This document shows, one piece after another, positions 58,047 through 64,000 of a DNA stretch of 64,000 nt. The notes beneath the pieces were generated by a model. That model ran no database searches. It saw only the letters and a program-made list of their open reading frames with translations, and was not told the DNA's origin. The DNA is from Chitinophaga polysaccharea (GTDB taxonomy: Bacteria > Bacteroidota > Bacteroidia > Chitinophagales > Chitinophagaceae): assembly GCF_902150045.1 (NCBI RefSeq), contig NZ_CABFVU010000001.1:2232001-2296000 (forward strand), written 5' to 3'. The first letter of the stretch is position 1; each line of letters begins with the position of its first letter. Position numbers and translations under genes: made by a program.

Positions 58047-58049
58047 AAG

Positions 58050-58123
58050 TGGTCCCACCAGGGCATGATCCTGGGACCCCCTGATTATGAGTCAGGTGCT
58101 CTAACCAACTGAGCTATAGGACC
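58050..58123 (-). tRNA. tRNA with CAT anticodon (elongator Met or Ile2)
   Basis: The minus strand folds as a 74-nt tRNA: acceptor GGTCCTA with TGGGACC (one G-T pair), D arm GCTC with GAGC, anticodon arm CCTGA-CTCATAA-TCAGG with anticodon CAT, and T arm CCAGG-ATCATGC-CCTGG. CCA is not encoded. Met and lysidine-modified Ile2 share this anticodon; the D arm and stem suggest elongator Met but not with certainty. The T-loop ATCATGC departs from the universal TTCRANY at positions 54 and 58. Confidence 0.9.
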
Positions 58124-58224
58124 CGTTCCGAAAAACTAAATTCCCCTTTTCAGGGGACGGCAAAATTAATTATTTTATTGAATTAACCTAAAAAAATTTC
58201 AGCTATCATTAATAAATTTGTGCC

Positions 58225-58854
58225 ATGCAAGGCATAAAGAATATTATTTTCGATTTGGGAGGCGTTATCCTGAACATCAATTACCAGCTTACCAGTGAGG
58301 CATTTACTCAGTTGGGAGTAAAGAATTTTAATGAGCTGTATTCACAGTTTCATGGCTCCAGCTTATTTAACAGCCTGGAAACAGGGCATGTTTCAGTGGA
58401 AGAATTTCTGGCCCAAATGCAGCAGCATGTACCTGAGGGGGGTACCCACGAACAGATAATAGCAGCATGGAATGCTATGTTACTGGATTTTCCTTTACAG
58501 CGACTGCAGTTACTGCAACAATTGCGGCAGCATTATAATTTGTATCTGTTGAGTAATACCAATGCCATCCACCTGGAAGCTTTCAACCGGTTATTGCAGG
58601 AGAGCAGGAGCATTCCTTCGCTGGGCAGCTTTTTCGATAAGGCTTACTATTCCCATCTGATGGGTCACCGCAAACCGGATAAGGAATCATACCTCATGGT
58701 AATGGAGGAAAACGGGCTGTTGCCGGAGGAAACGTTATTTATAGATGATACGTTACCGAATATAGAAGGGGCGAAGGCAGTCGGATTACAAACCATCCAC
58801 CTGCAGGCGCCGCGGACGATCATGGATATTTTTCAGCCCCAAAAGGCTTTATAA
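58225..58854 (+). CDS. HAD-superfamily hydrolase (YihX-like)
   Basis: 209 residues. Motif I IIFDLGGVILNIN holds the nucleophile Asp10; motif II is YLLSNTN near residue 106, motif III the Lys in GHRKPDKESY near 148, and motif IV LFIDDTLPNIEGA near 171. Like the YihX branch, motif I lacks the second Asp of phosphatases of the DxD type. It likely dephosphorylates a small sugar or nucleotide. A TAAATTTG box ends only 4 nt before the ATG, so the mRNA may be leaderless. Confidence 0.9.
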   Translation: MQGIKNIIFDLGGVILNINYQLTSEAFTQLGVKNFNELYSQFHGSSLFNSLETGHVSVEEFLAQMQQHVPEGGTHEQIIAAWNAMLLDFPLQRLQLLQQLRQHYNLYLLSNTNAIHLEAFNRLLQESRSIPSLGSFFDKAYYSHLMGHRKPDKESYLMVMEENGLLPEETLFIDDTLPNIEGAKAVGLQTIHLQAPRTIMDIFQPQKAL

Positions 58855-58882
58855 AAAGGGCCGGTGATCTACCGGCCCTTTT
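58854..58882. terminator. Bidirectional terminator between the HAD and DUF4834 genes
   Basis: AAAAGGGCCGGT and ACCGGCCCTTTT form a perfect 12-bp stem around GATCT with T tracts on both strands. It serves the two convergent genes, whose stops lie on either side. Confidence 0.93.
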
Positions 58883-59125
58883 CTATTTAATTTCTTCGAA
58901 ATCGATGTAATCCCCTTTATCAGATTTTTTTGGTTGCTGAGGAGGAGGGGGCGGAGTGCCGGATTGCCCGCCATTTTGCTGTTCATACTGCTGGCGCATA
59001 TGATCCTGCATATCGCTCATTTGTCTGCGTACCTGCTTGGTAACCCTGTAGCCTGGTATGATCAGGTCGAATACCAGTTTGTAGAGCAGCCAGGCCAGAA
59101 ATATAGAAACAAAAAATCTTAACAT
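58883..59125 (-). CDS. DUF4834-family small membrane-anchored protein
   Basis: 80 residues from the ATG at 59125 (MLRFFVSIFLAWLLYKLVFD); the open frame goes 16 codons further. One N-terminal membrane helix is followed by a basic stretch, a Gln-rich helix and a proline run (PPPPPQQP) ending in DYIDFEEIK, the conserved tail of this Bacteroidota family. The function is unknown. It is convergent with the HAD gene. Confidence 0.8.
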   Translation of the reverse strand: MLRFFVSIFLAWLLYKLVFDLIIPGYRVTKQVRRQMSDMQDHMRQQYEQQNGGQSGTPPPPPQQPKKSDKGDYIDFEEIK

Positions 59126-59208
59126 AATGACACGAAGGTAGCGGAATATACATTCCGACTTCCTGAAAATCACCTCATTTTAAGGTTTTTTTAACTTTCG
59201 GGAGGAGA

Positions 59209-59559
59209 TTAAAGTCCGAGCAGGGCCGCGGATGCCAGGGCTTCTTTCTTATTGAACTGCCACGCCATTTTTCGGGCGTTGATGGCATCTATAATAGTAC
59301 CGATACCGCAAAAACCAAGGGTGATAAAGTATACAATTCCCATGGCGATCTGGTCCAGCAAGAAGCGTTGAACACCCGCAAAGCCCAGGAAGCCGATAAG
59401 GCTGCAGATAAGAATCGTTTGTGGATCTTTGCGTCTGCCCTGGTATACTGCCAGGAATCTTTGTTTGTTCTCCGCAGAGTAGCTCTTGGTAAGCTCCTGT
59501 AGCCACATCATTTCCTCGGTTTCGATCCCGGGGAGCATCGCAAATGAAAAATCGTTCAT
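59209..59559 (-). CDS. TM2-domain membrane protein
   Basis: 116 residues from the ATG at 59559 (MNDFSFAMLPGIETEEMMWL). The TM2 pair lies at residues ~47-95: ILICSLIGFLGFAGVQRFLL and GIVYFITLGFCGIGTIIDAI. The function is unknown. It overlaps nothing but starts 10 nt after the stop of the DUF2752 gene; in Bacteroidota these two are commonly neighbours. Confidence 0.85.
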   Translation of the reverse strand: MNDFSFAMLPGIETEEMMWLQELTKSYSAENKQRFLAVYQGRRKDPQTILICSLIGFLGFAGVQRFLLDQIAMGIVYFITLGFCGIGTIIDAINARKMAWQFNKKEALASAALLGL

Positions 59560-59569
59560 AGTGTTGGGT

Positions 59570-59914
59570 TTATAATTGTTTGAAATCAGCATATTGATCC
59601 CTTGCCAGTTGTACTATGCGGTACAGCAGCACAGCTACTGCCAGGGGAGCAAACCAATGATGATGGATGGAAGCGCTCCACTGCCCATGTAAAAAATAAT
59701 GGATCCCATGGCCTAATCCACAGCCAGGGCAAATGGGGATCCCGATATTTTTAAACAGACATAAACTGCCGGCATTTTCATCAGGAGTCATCAAATACAG
59801 AAGGGTGAGGCCCAGGGGCCATGCCAGCAGCTCAATATTTATTTTTCGCCAGAAAGGGGTTGCCACGTCAGATATTTTTAAAACATATATGAAAGATGGT
59901 GGTGCATCTCCCAT
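59570..59914 (-). CDS. DUF2752-family membrane protein
   Basis: 114 residues with membrane helices near 29-42 and 87-100. The family motif ICPGCGLGHGIHYFLHG (CPxCGxxR-like, with His in place of Arg) is near residue 60. The function is unknown. It is followed by the TM2 gene and precedes the divergent rimP promoter by about 50 nt. Confidence 0.85.
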   Translation of the reverse strand: MGDAPPSFIYVLKISDVATPFWRKINIELLAWPLGLTLLYLMTPDENAGSLCLFKNIGIPICPGCGLGHGIHYFLHGQWSASIHHHWFAPLAVAVLLYRIVQLARDQYADFKQL

Positions 59915-59965
59915 AAATATTTAAATACAAGTTAAAGAAATAGTTTTTCAATCAAAATAAAATCC

Positions 59966-59973
59966 TACTTTTG
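59966..59973 (+). promoter_or_regulatory. Bacteroidota -7 element for rimP-nusA-infB
   Basis: TACTTTTG matches TAnnTTTG; TTTT at 59944-59947 is a possible -33 box, 18 nt upstream. A start near 59978 places the leader hairpin inside the transcript and makes the ATG at 59985 too early, so rimP begins at 60033. Confidence 0.65.
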
Positions 59974-59994
59974 TATGAGGAAAAATGATTCAAA

Positions 59995-60030
59995 CGAAGG
60001 GGACGAGATATTGTCCCCTTCGCGCTTTTT
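59995..60030 (+). terminator. Terminator-like hairpin in the rimP-nusA-infB leader
   Basis: CGAAGGGGAC and GTCCCCTTCG form a perfect 10-bp stem around an 8-nt loop, followed by CGC and five T's. It lies between the promoter and the rimP ATG, which comes 2 nt after the T run. It looks like an attenuator of an operon that encodes the termination factor NusA. Confidence 0.75.
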
Positions 60031-60032
60031 GT

Positions 60033-60497
60033 ATGGCAAACGAACACGTGATAAAAACGATCCGGGAAATGGCAGAAGGACTGCTGGTGAATGATCCCGA
60101 CAATTTTTTGGTAGACATCAGAATTAAGCCCACTAACAATATCAAGCTCTTTTTAGACGGGGATAAAGGGGTGCCGGTGGCTACGCTGGTATCATTCAAC
60201 CGCCAGTTATATCCTTTGCTGGAAGCGGCTGAGCTGTTCCCGAATAATGATTTCTCCCTGGAAGTTTCGTCCGCAGGCCTGGATGAACCGCTCAAACTGC
60301 ACAGACAATACCTTAAAAATATTGGTCGGAAAGTGGAAGTTACCCTGCTGGATGGCTCCGTAAAGGAAGGTACCCTGCAAACGGTTACCGAGGATGCTAT
60401 TAACATCGAGGAACTGATCGGGAAGAAGAAAGAAAAAAAGTCAACTGATTTAAAACTTAATGAAATAAAGCACACAAAGGTGTGCATCGTGTTTTAA
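60033..60497 (+). CDS. rimP: Ribosome maturation factor RimP
   Basis: 154 residues from MANEHVIKTIREMAEGLL. The N-terminal half has the RimP pattern FSLEVSSAGLDEPLKLHRQY near residue 75, and the C-terminal SH3-like barrel follows (IGRKVEVTLLDGSVKEGTL). It assists assembly of the 30S subunit. Three genes, rimP-nusA-infB, stand in the order found across bacteria. The upstream ATG at 59985 is rejected because it would precede the leader hairpin. Confidence 0.95.
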   Translation: MANEHVIKTIREMAEGLLVNDPDNFLVDIRIKPTNNIKLFLDGDKGVPVATLVSFNRQLYPLLEAAELFPNNDFSLEVSSAGLDEPLKLHRQYLKNIGRKVEVTLLDGSVKEGTLQTVTEDAINIEELIGKKKEKKSTDLKLNEIKHTKVCIVF

Positions 60498-60513
60498 AAT
60501 ATAACAACTAAAC

Positions 60514-61761
60514 ATGGCTAGTATTAACCTGATTGAGTCATTTACTGAGTTCAAGGAGGCGGAAAACATTGACCGTCCTACGTTGATGAAGGTCCTGGAG
60601 GATGTGTTCAAAACGCTTCTGCGGAAAAAATATGGCTCAGATGAGAATTTTGACGTGATTGTAAATACCGAAAAAGGTGACCTTGAAATATTACGCCGTC
60701 GAACCATTGTAAATGATGGGGAAGTAGAAGATGACAACGCTCAGATCGCCTATTCTGAAGCAATCCTGGTAGAGCCGGATTACCAGGTAGGAGAGGATTT
60801 ATATGAGGAAGTAGAGATCATGGACTTTGGCCGCAGGGCTATCCTGGCGGCAAAGCAAACTTTATCTGCCCGTATCGGCGACCTCAAAAAGAACATCCTG
60901 GTAAAGAAATATGCTGATAAAGCAGGTGAAATTGTAAATGGCGAAGTATACCAGGTTTGGAAAAAAGAAGTTTTATTGCTTGATGATGAGGGGAATGAGT
61001 TAATTTTGCCTAAATCTGAACAGATCCCCACAGATTATTTCAAGAAAGGGGAGAACGTAAGAGCAGTGGTGAAGAAAGTTGAAATGAAAAACAACGCGCC
61101 ACTCATCATTCTCTCCCGTACACATCCATCCTTCCTGGCTAAATTGCTGGAAATTGAGGTGCCTGAGATCTTTGACGGGCTGATTGTTATCAAGAAAATT
61201 GTTCGCGAACCGGGTGAAAGAGCCAAAGTGGCTGTTGAATCCTACGATGACCGTATAGACCCGGTTGGGGCTTGCGTGGGTATGAAAGGAAGCCGCATAC
61301 ACGGAATCGTACGCGAACTGAGAAATGAAAACATAGATATCATTAACTTTACCACCAACATTCAATTGTTGATCCAGCGTTCGTTAACACCTGCCCGGAT
61401 CAGCCGCATGGAAGTGGATAATGAGAACAAATACGCTTCCGTTTACCTTAATCCCGACCAGGTATCACTGGCTATCGGTAAAAAAGGAGTAAACATAAAG
61501 CTGGCTTGCGAACTGACTGGCTTTGAAATTGATGTATTCCGTGATGAAGCACAGGAACAGTCAGAATTTGATATCGATCTGGAAGAATTCTCGGATGAAA
61601 TCGAAGAATGGATAATAGATGAGCTTAAACGAATAGGTTGTGACACTGCCCGCAGCGTATTAGAGCTGACCGTTGAAGAACTGGTTCGCCGTTCCGATCT
61701 GGAAGAAGAGACAGTGCAGGATGTAAGAAGAATATTACAGGAAGAGTTTGACAAAGAATAA
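60514..61761 (+). CDS. nusA: Transcription termination/antitermination factor NusA
   Basis: 415 residues. The N-terminal RNA-polymerase-binding domain (~1-130) is followed by S1 (GEIVNGEVYQVWKKEVLLL, ~133-200) and two KH domains (VGACVGMKGSRIHGIVREL near 252, VSLAIGKKGVNIKLACELT near 318). A short acidic tail ends the protein; the E. coli acidic repeats are absent. It acts on paused RNA polymerase and might act on its own leader hairpin. It follows rimP by 16 nt. Confidence 0.98.
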   Translation: MASINLIESFTEFKEAENIDRPTLMKVLEDVFKTLLRKKYGSDENFDVIVNTEKGDLEILRRRTIVNDGEVEDDNAQIAYSEAILVEPDYQVGEDLYEEVEIMDFGRRAILAAKQTLSARIGDLKKNILVKKYADKAGEIVNGEVYQVWKKEVLLLDDEGNELILPKSEQIPTDYFKKGENVRAVVKKVEMKNNAPLIILSRTHPSFLAKLLEIEVPEIFDGLIVIKKIVREPGERAKVAVESYDDRIDPVGACVGMKGSRIHGIVRELRNENIDIINFTTNIQLLIQRSLTPARISRMEVDNENKYASVYLNPDQVSLAIGKKGVNIKLACELTGFEIDVFRDEAQEQSEFDIDLEEFSDEIEEWIIDELKRIGCDTARSVLELTVEELVRRSDLEEETVQDVRRILQEEFDKE

Positions 61762-61891
61762 AGCCGAGCCACAACCCTTCCCAGGTAAAGGCCTTATTAG
61801 AAAGGGAATTGATTTTTTCGAGTTATTGTTTAAACGTAAAAAAACATCCCGTTTTGAAGAAACGGGAAACAGGGGAGGCCCGAAATACGAT

Positions 61892-64000
61892 ATGCCTGAA
61901 ACAACAAACAACACACCACGATTGCTGGCTGCAGCCAAAGAGTTTAATATTGGTAAGGAAACCCTCATCGATTTCCTTGGCAATAAAGGCTTTGATATGG
62001 ACGGCTTTGGTTCTCCAAATGCCCGTCTTACGGCTGTTATGTACACAGCACTGCAGTCGGAGTTCCAGCAGGACAAGGCTAACAAGCGCAAAAGCGACCA
62101 GATAGCCCTGCCTAAAGGAAGCGTGTTAGAAACGATGAAGAAGAAAGAAAAAGAGGAAGCGGAAGCGGCGGCTAAAAAGAATACCACTAAAGAAAAAGAA
62201 GAGACGGCTGCTGCTCCCAAACAGGAAGCAAAGCCTGAAACTAAACCGGAACCGGCTAAGGAAACCCCTAAACCGGAACCACAACCACAGGCGAACGTTG
62301 CCCCGGCAACTCCGCCACCCGCAAAGGAAAAAGCTGAACCGAAGCCTGAACCACCCGTTGTTACAGCTCCCCCTGTTGCGGAAGTTCCCAAAGCGCCGGC
62401 AACGCCTCCTCCGGCAGAACCAGACACAGTGAAGAAAGCTGAGTCGCCGAAAATAAACGGCCCTAAAGTAATCACCACTATCGATCTGGACGCATTAAAC
62501 CGCAATAAAAAACCAGTTGCCAAAAAGGACCAGGAAGAAACCCCGGCTCCGCAACAGGCAGCAGAAAAACCTACGGTAAAAGAAGAAAAACCTGCGGTTA
62601 CCCCTGCTCCTCCAGTTGCTGAAAAACCGGAACCTAAACCTGCTCCTGCACAAGAGGCAACTGCAGCGCCAACTGAAAAAACAGTTGACAAGGCTGATAA
62701 AGTGGAACAGGCCCCTAGAGCCGAAACCACTACACCGGCAGAGAAAGTAGCGAAAACAGACAAAACCGATACGACAGACAAAACGGAAAAAGCCGCACCG
62801 GTTGAAGATAAACCTGTAGTTAAAAAAGTGGAAGAAGTATTACAAGAGGCAAAACCCGCTGCAGTCAAAGAACCGGCGCAAATTCCTGTTAAAAATGTTG
62901 TAAAACCGGAAAATCGCAAACCCTCTACTGCCGAAAACATCCCACCTACACCCCCTCCGGCCGCCTCACAGGGACAGGACGAGGCTTCAGGTGCTGCTGT
63001 GATTGAAAATATTCAGGCCGAAAAATTAACCGGCCCTAAAGTAATCGGCAAAATTGAGCTGCCAGTTCAGTCTGACAGACGCGATAATAATAAGAACAGC
63101 AACTTTAGCAGGGACGAGAAACGCAAACGCAAGCGTATCATCGTAGAAAAGAAACCTGAACCTGTTCAGCCTAAAGACTTTAAAGAAGGCGACCGCAAAG
63201 AAGGCGGCGCTCCCGGCGAACATCGCCCGCATCAGCATGGCGGACAAGGCGGCAACCGCCCCCACCATGATAACCGCGGCGGCGGACACCAGGGCGGTAA
63301 TCGTCCTCAGGGCGATAACCGGACCCACAACCGGCCAGGCGGTGGTGCCAACACAGGTACCGGCGGCGGTGGCTACAACAGACCTGCCGGACAGGGCCAG
63401 GGCGGAGGCTATAACAGGTCTGCCGGACAAGGTGGTCCAGGTGGTGCTAACAGACCTGCCGGTCAGGGCGGCGGTTACAATCGTCCGGGCGGCGGACAAG
63501 GTGGAGGTAACAGACCCGGACAAGGCGGTGGCTATAACAGGCCAGGTCAGGGCGGCAACTTCAACAGACCAGGTCAGCACCGCGGCGAGGATAAGCGTAC
63601 TACCGAAGAAAAAGAAATCGATAAGAACGAGATCCAGAATAAGATCAAGGAAACAATGGCCAAACTCGGTGGCGGCGGTCGCGGTAAAAACGTGAAAGCC
63701 AAACACCGCAGGGAAAAACGCGAGGAAAGAGCCAATCAGAAAATTAACCAGGGCGACGGAGAAAGCAAACTCCAGGTAACAGAATTCGTTTCTGTATCCG
63801 AACTGGCCAACCTGATGGATGTAAGCTTCGCAGAAGTAATCTCTAAATGTATGGGCCTCGGTATCATGGTATCTATCAACCAACGCCTCGATGCGGAAGT
63901 AATAGAACTGGTTGCCGGCGAATTCGGATATGAAGTTGAATTCATTGGTCTGGAAGATGCAGAGGAAACTGATGATGAAGATGAAGTAGATGATCCTGCA
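61892..64000 (+). CDS. infB: Translation initiation factor IF-2, N-terminal part (runs off window)
   Basis: The frame from the ATG at 61892 is open to the last base, giving 703 residues. It starts PETTNNTPRLLAAAKEFNIG, an IF2_N module, then a long Pro/Glu/Lys/Ala linker (~80-430), a Gly/Asn/Arg/Pro-rich stretch (~438-566) and a second IF2_N module (TEFVSVSELANLMDVSFAEV near 628). The GTPase domain lies beyond the window, so the whole protein is probably about 1200 residues, longer than E. coli IF-2. An AGGGGAGG purine run lies about 13 nt before the ATG. It brings initiator tRNA to the ribosome. Confidence 0.95.
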   Translation, partial: MPETTNNTPRLLAAAKEFNIGKETLIDFLGNKGFDMDGFGSPNARLTAVMYTALQSEFQQDKANKRKSDQIALPKGSVLETMKKKEKEEAEAAAKKNTTKEKEETAAAPKQEAKPETKPEPAKETPKPEPQPQANVAPATPPPAKEKAEPKPEPPVVTAPPVAEVPKAPATPPPAEPDTVKKAESPKINGPKVITTIDLDALNRNKKPVAKKDQEETPAPQQAAEKPTVKEEKPAVTPAPPVAEKPEPKPAPAQEATAAPTEKTVDKADKVEQAPRAETTTPAEKVAKTDKTDTTDKTEKAAPVEDKPVVKKVEEVLQEAKPAAVKEPAQIPVKNVVKPENRKPSTAENIPPTPPPAASQGQDEASGAAVIENIQAEKLTGPKVIGKIELPVQSDRRDNNKNSNFSRDEKRKRKRIIVEKKPEPVQPKDFKEGDRKEGGAPGEHRPHQHGGQGGNRPHHDNRGGGHQGGNRPQGDNRTHNRPGGGANTGTGGGGYNRPAGQGQGGGYNRSAGQGGPGGANRPAGQGGGYNRPGGGQGGGNRPGQGGGYNRPGQGGNFNRPGQHRGEDKRTTEEKEIDKNEIQNKIKETMAKLGGGGRGKNVKAKHRREKREERANQKINQGDGESKLQVTEFVSVSELANLMDVSFAEVISKCMGLGIMVSINQRLDAEVIELVAGEFGYEVEFIGLEDAEETDDEDEVDDPA
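63200..63590 (+). repeat. Repetitive GGxxNRP-coding region in infB
   Basis: The DNA encodes repeated units such as GGGYNRPAGQGQ and GQGGGYNRPGG, about ten imperfect copies of NRP or NRPG spaced by Gly and Gln. It lies in the linker of IF-2 just before the second IF2_N module. GC content is clearly higher than around it. Confidence 0.85.

Larger units (their letters stand above)
52412..58048. other. AT-rich accessory region, probable decayed integrative element at a tRNA gene
   Basis: The whole stretch is visibly richer in A and T than its neighbours. It contains an integrase next to the tRNA 3' end, a small membrane protein, an SF2 ATPase, two orphan genes and ACAACTT repeats near both sides. 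I find no second copy of the tRNA 3' end on the left, so the left border is uncertain. Only the 8-nt CAGGGCAT of the tRNA T-arm recurs at 58009-58016. Confidence 0.55.

Noticed and set aside
61847..61865. CCCGTTT-TGAAG-AAACGGG hairpin between nusA and infB
   Set aside because: It has no T run on the plus strand and would break a conserved operon; a T run on the minus strand serves no gene.
61735..62940. Long minus-strand open frame of 401 codons opposite infB
   Set aside because: It is the antisense of the Pro/Glu/Lys-rich IF-2 linker; its Ser/Ala/Gly/Thr-rich product follows from codon bias, and infB is certain.
63026..63883. Minus-strand open frame of 285 codons opposite infB
   Set aside because: Shadow of the repetitive IF-2 coding sequence with no domain of its own.

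Overview
The window reads as chromosomal DNA of a Bacteroidota member, most likely a Chitinophaga-like genus. The evidence is a SusC/SusD pair with a GH31 enzyme, many promoters of the Bacteroidota type (TTTG, about 19 nt, TAnnTTTG), few Shine-Dalgarno sequences, Bacteroidota families (DUF6377, DUF4834, TM2 with DUF2752) and a thiS-thiC-thiE-like-thiD-thiE-thiG-thiH operon behind a TPP riboswitch. Species cannot be fixed from the sequence alone.

Layout. 1-2.1 kb, minus: comB-like gene (cut by the window edge), an SRPBCC protein and gcvT. 2.2-4.5 kb, plus: an M28 peptidase with an altered catalytic position, an NTF2-like protein and a lipoprotein. 4.5-9.5 kb, plus: an NAD salvage locus of an NrtR-type Nudix regulator, a NadM-Nudix fusion, nicotinamide phosphoribosyltransferase and an unusual protein joining a degenerate nucleotidyltransferase-like domain to a methyltransferase. 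A 9-bp-arm palindrome sits on the -7 element before nadM. 9.5-17.4 kb, minus: a frameshifted NHL/SMP-30-like gene and an RND efflux operon led by two TetR regulators. 17.9-22.6 kb: an aminotransferase, dnaN, a sterol-desaturase family protein and two small proteins. 22.7-29.0 kb, plus: the thiamin operon. 29.4-32.2 kb: small stress-type and lipoprotein genes.

32.3-41.5 kb, plus: a polysaccharide utilisation locus (DUF6377 regulator, SusC, SusD, GH31). 41.8-43.3 kb: a BBE-type FAD oxidoreductase. 43.3-50.9 kb: a DNA-damage region with imuA-imuB-dnaE2 on minus and, divergently, an H-x2-C-x2-C protein, an O6-alkylguanine-DNA alkyltransferase and an AlkA-type glycosylase. Related palindromes occur in the divergent control region.

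51.1-58.0 kb is AT-richer accessory DNA: a complete IS256-family element with an 8-bp target duplication, a 73-bp MITE-like palindrome, two orphan genes, repeated ACAACTT boxes, an 805-residue-class SF2 ATPase, a 55-residue membrane protein and a tyrosine recombinase broken at an A8 run. The recombinase lies next to a tRNA(CAT) gene with an unusual T-loop, so this is probably a small, partly decayed integrative element. 58.2-64.0 kb is core again: a HAD hydrolase, small membrane proteins and the rimP-nusA-infB operon, whose leader carries a terminator-like hairpin. infB runs off the end.

The most promising leads for undescribed biology are the nucleotidyltransferase-like/methyltransferase fusion in the NAD locus, the tRNA-linked SF2 ATPase element and the shared palindromes of the DNA-damage region.
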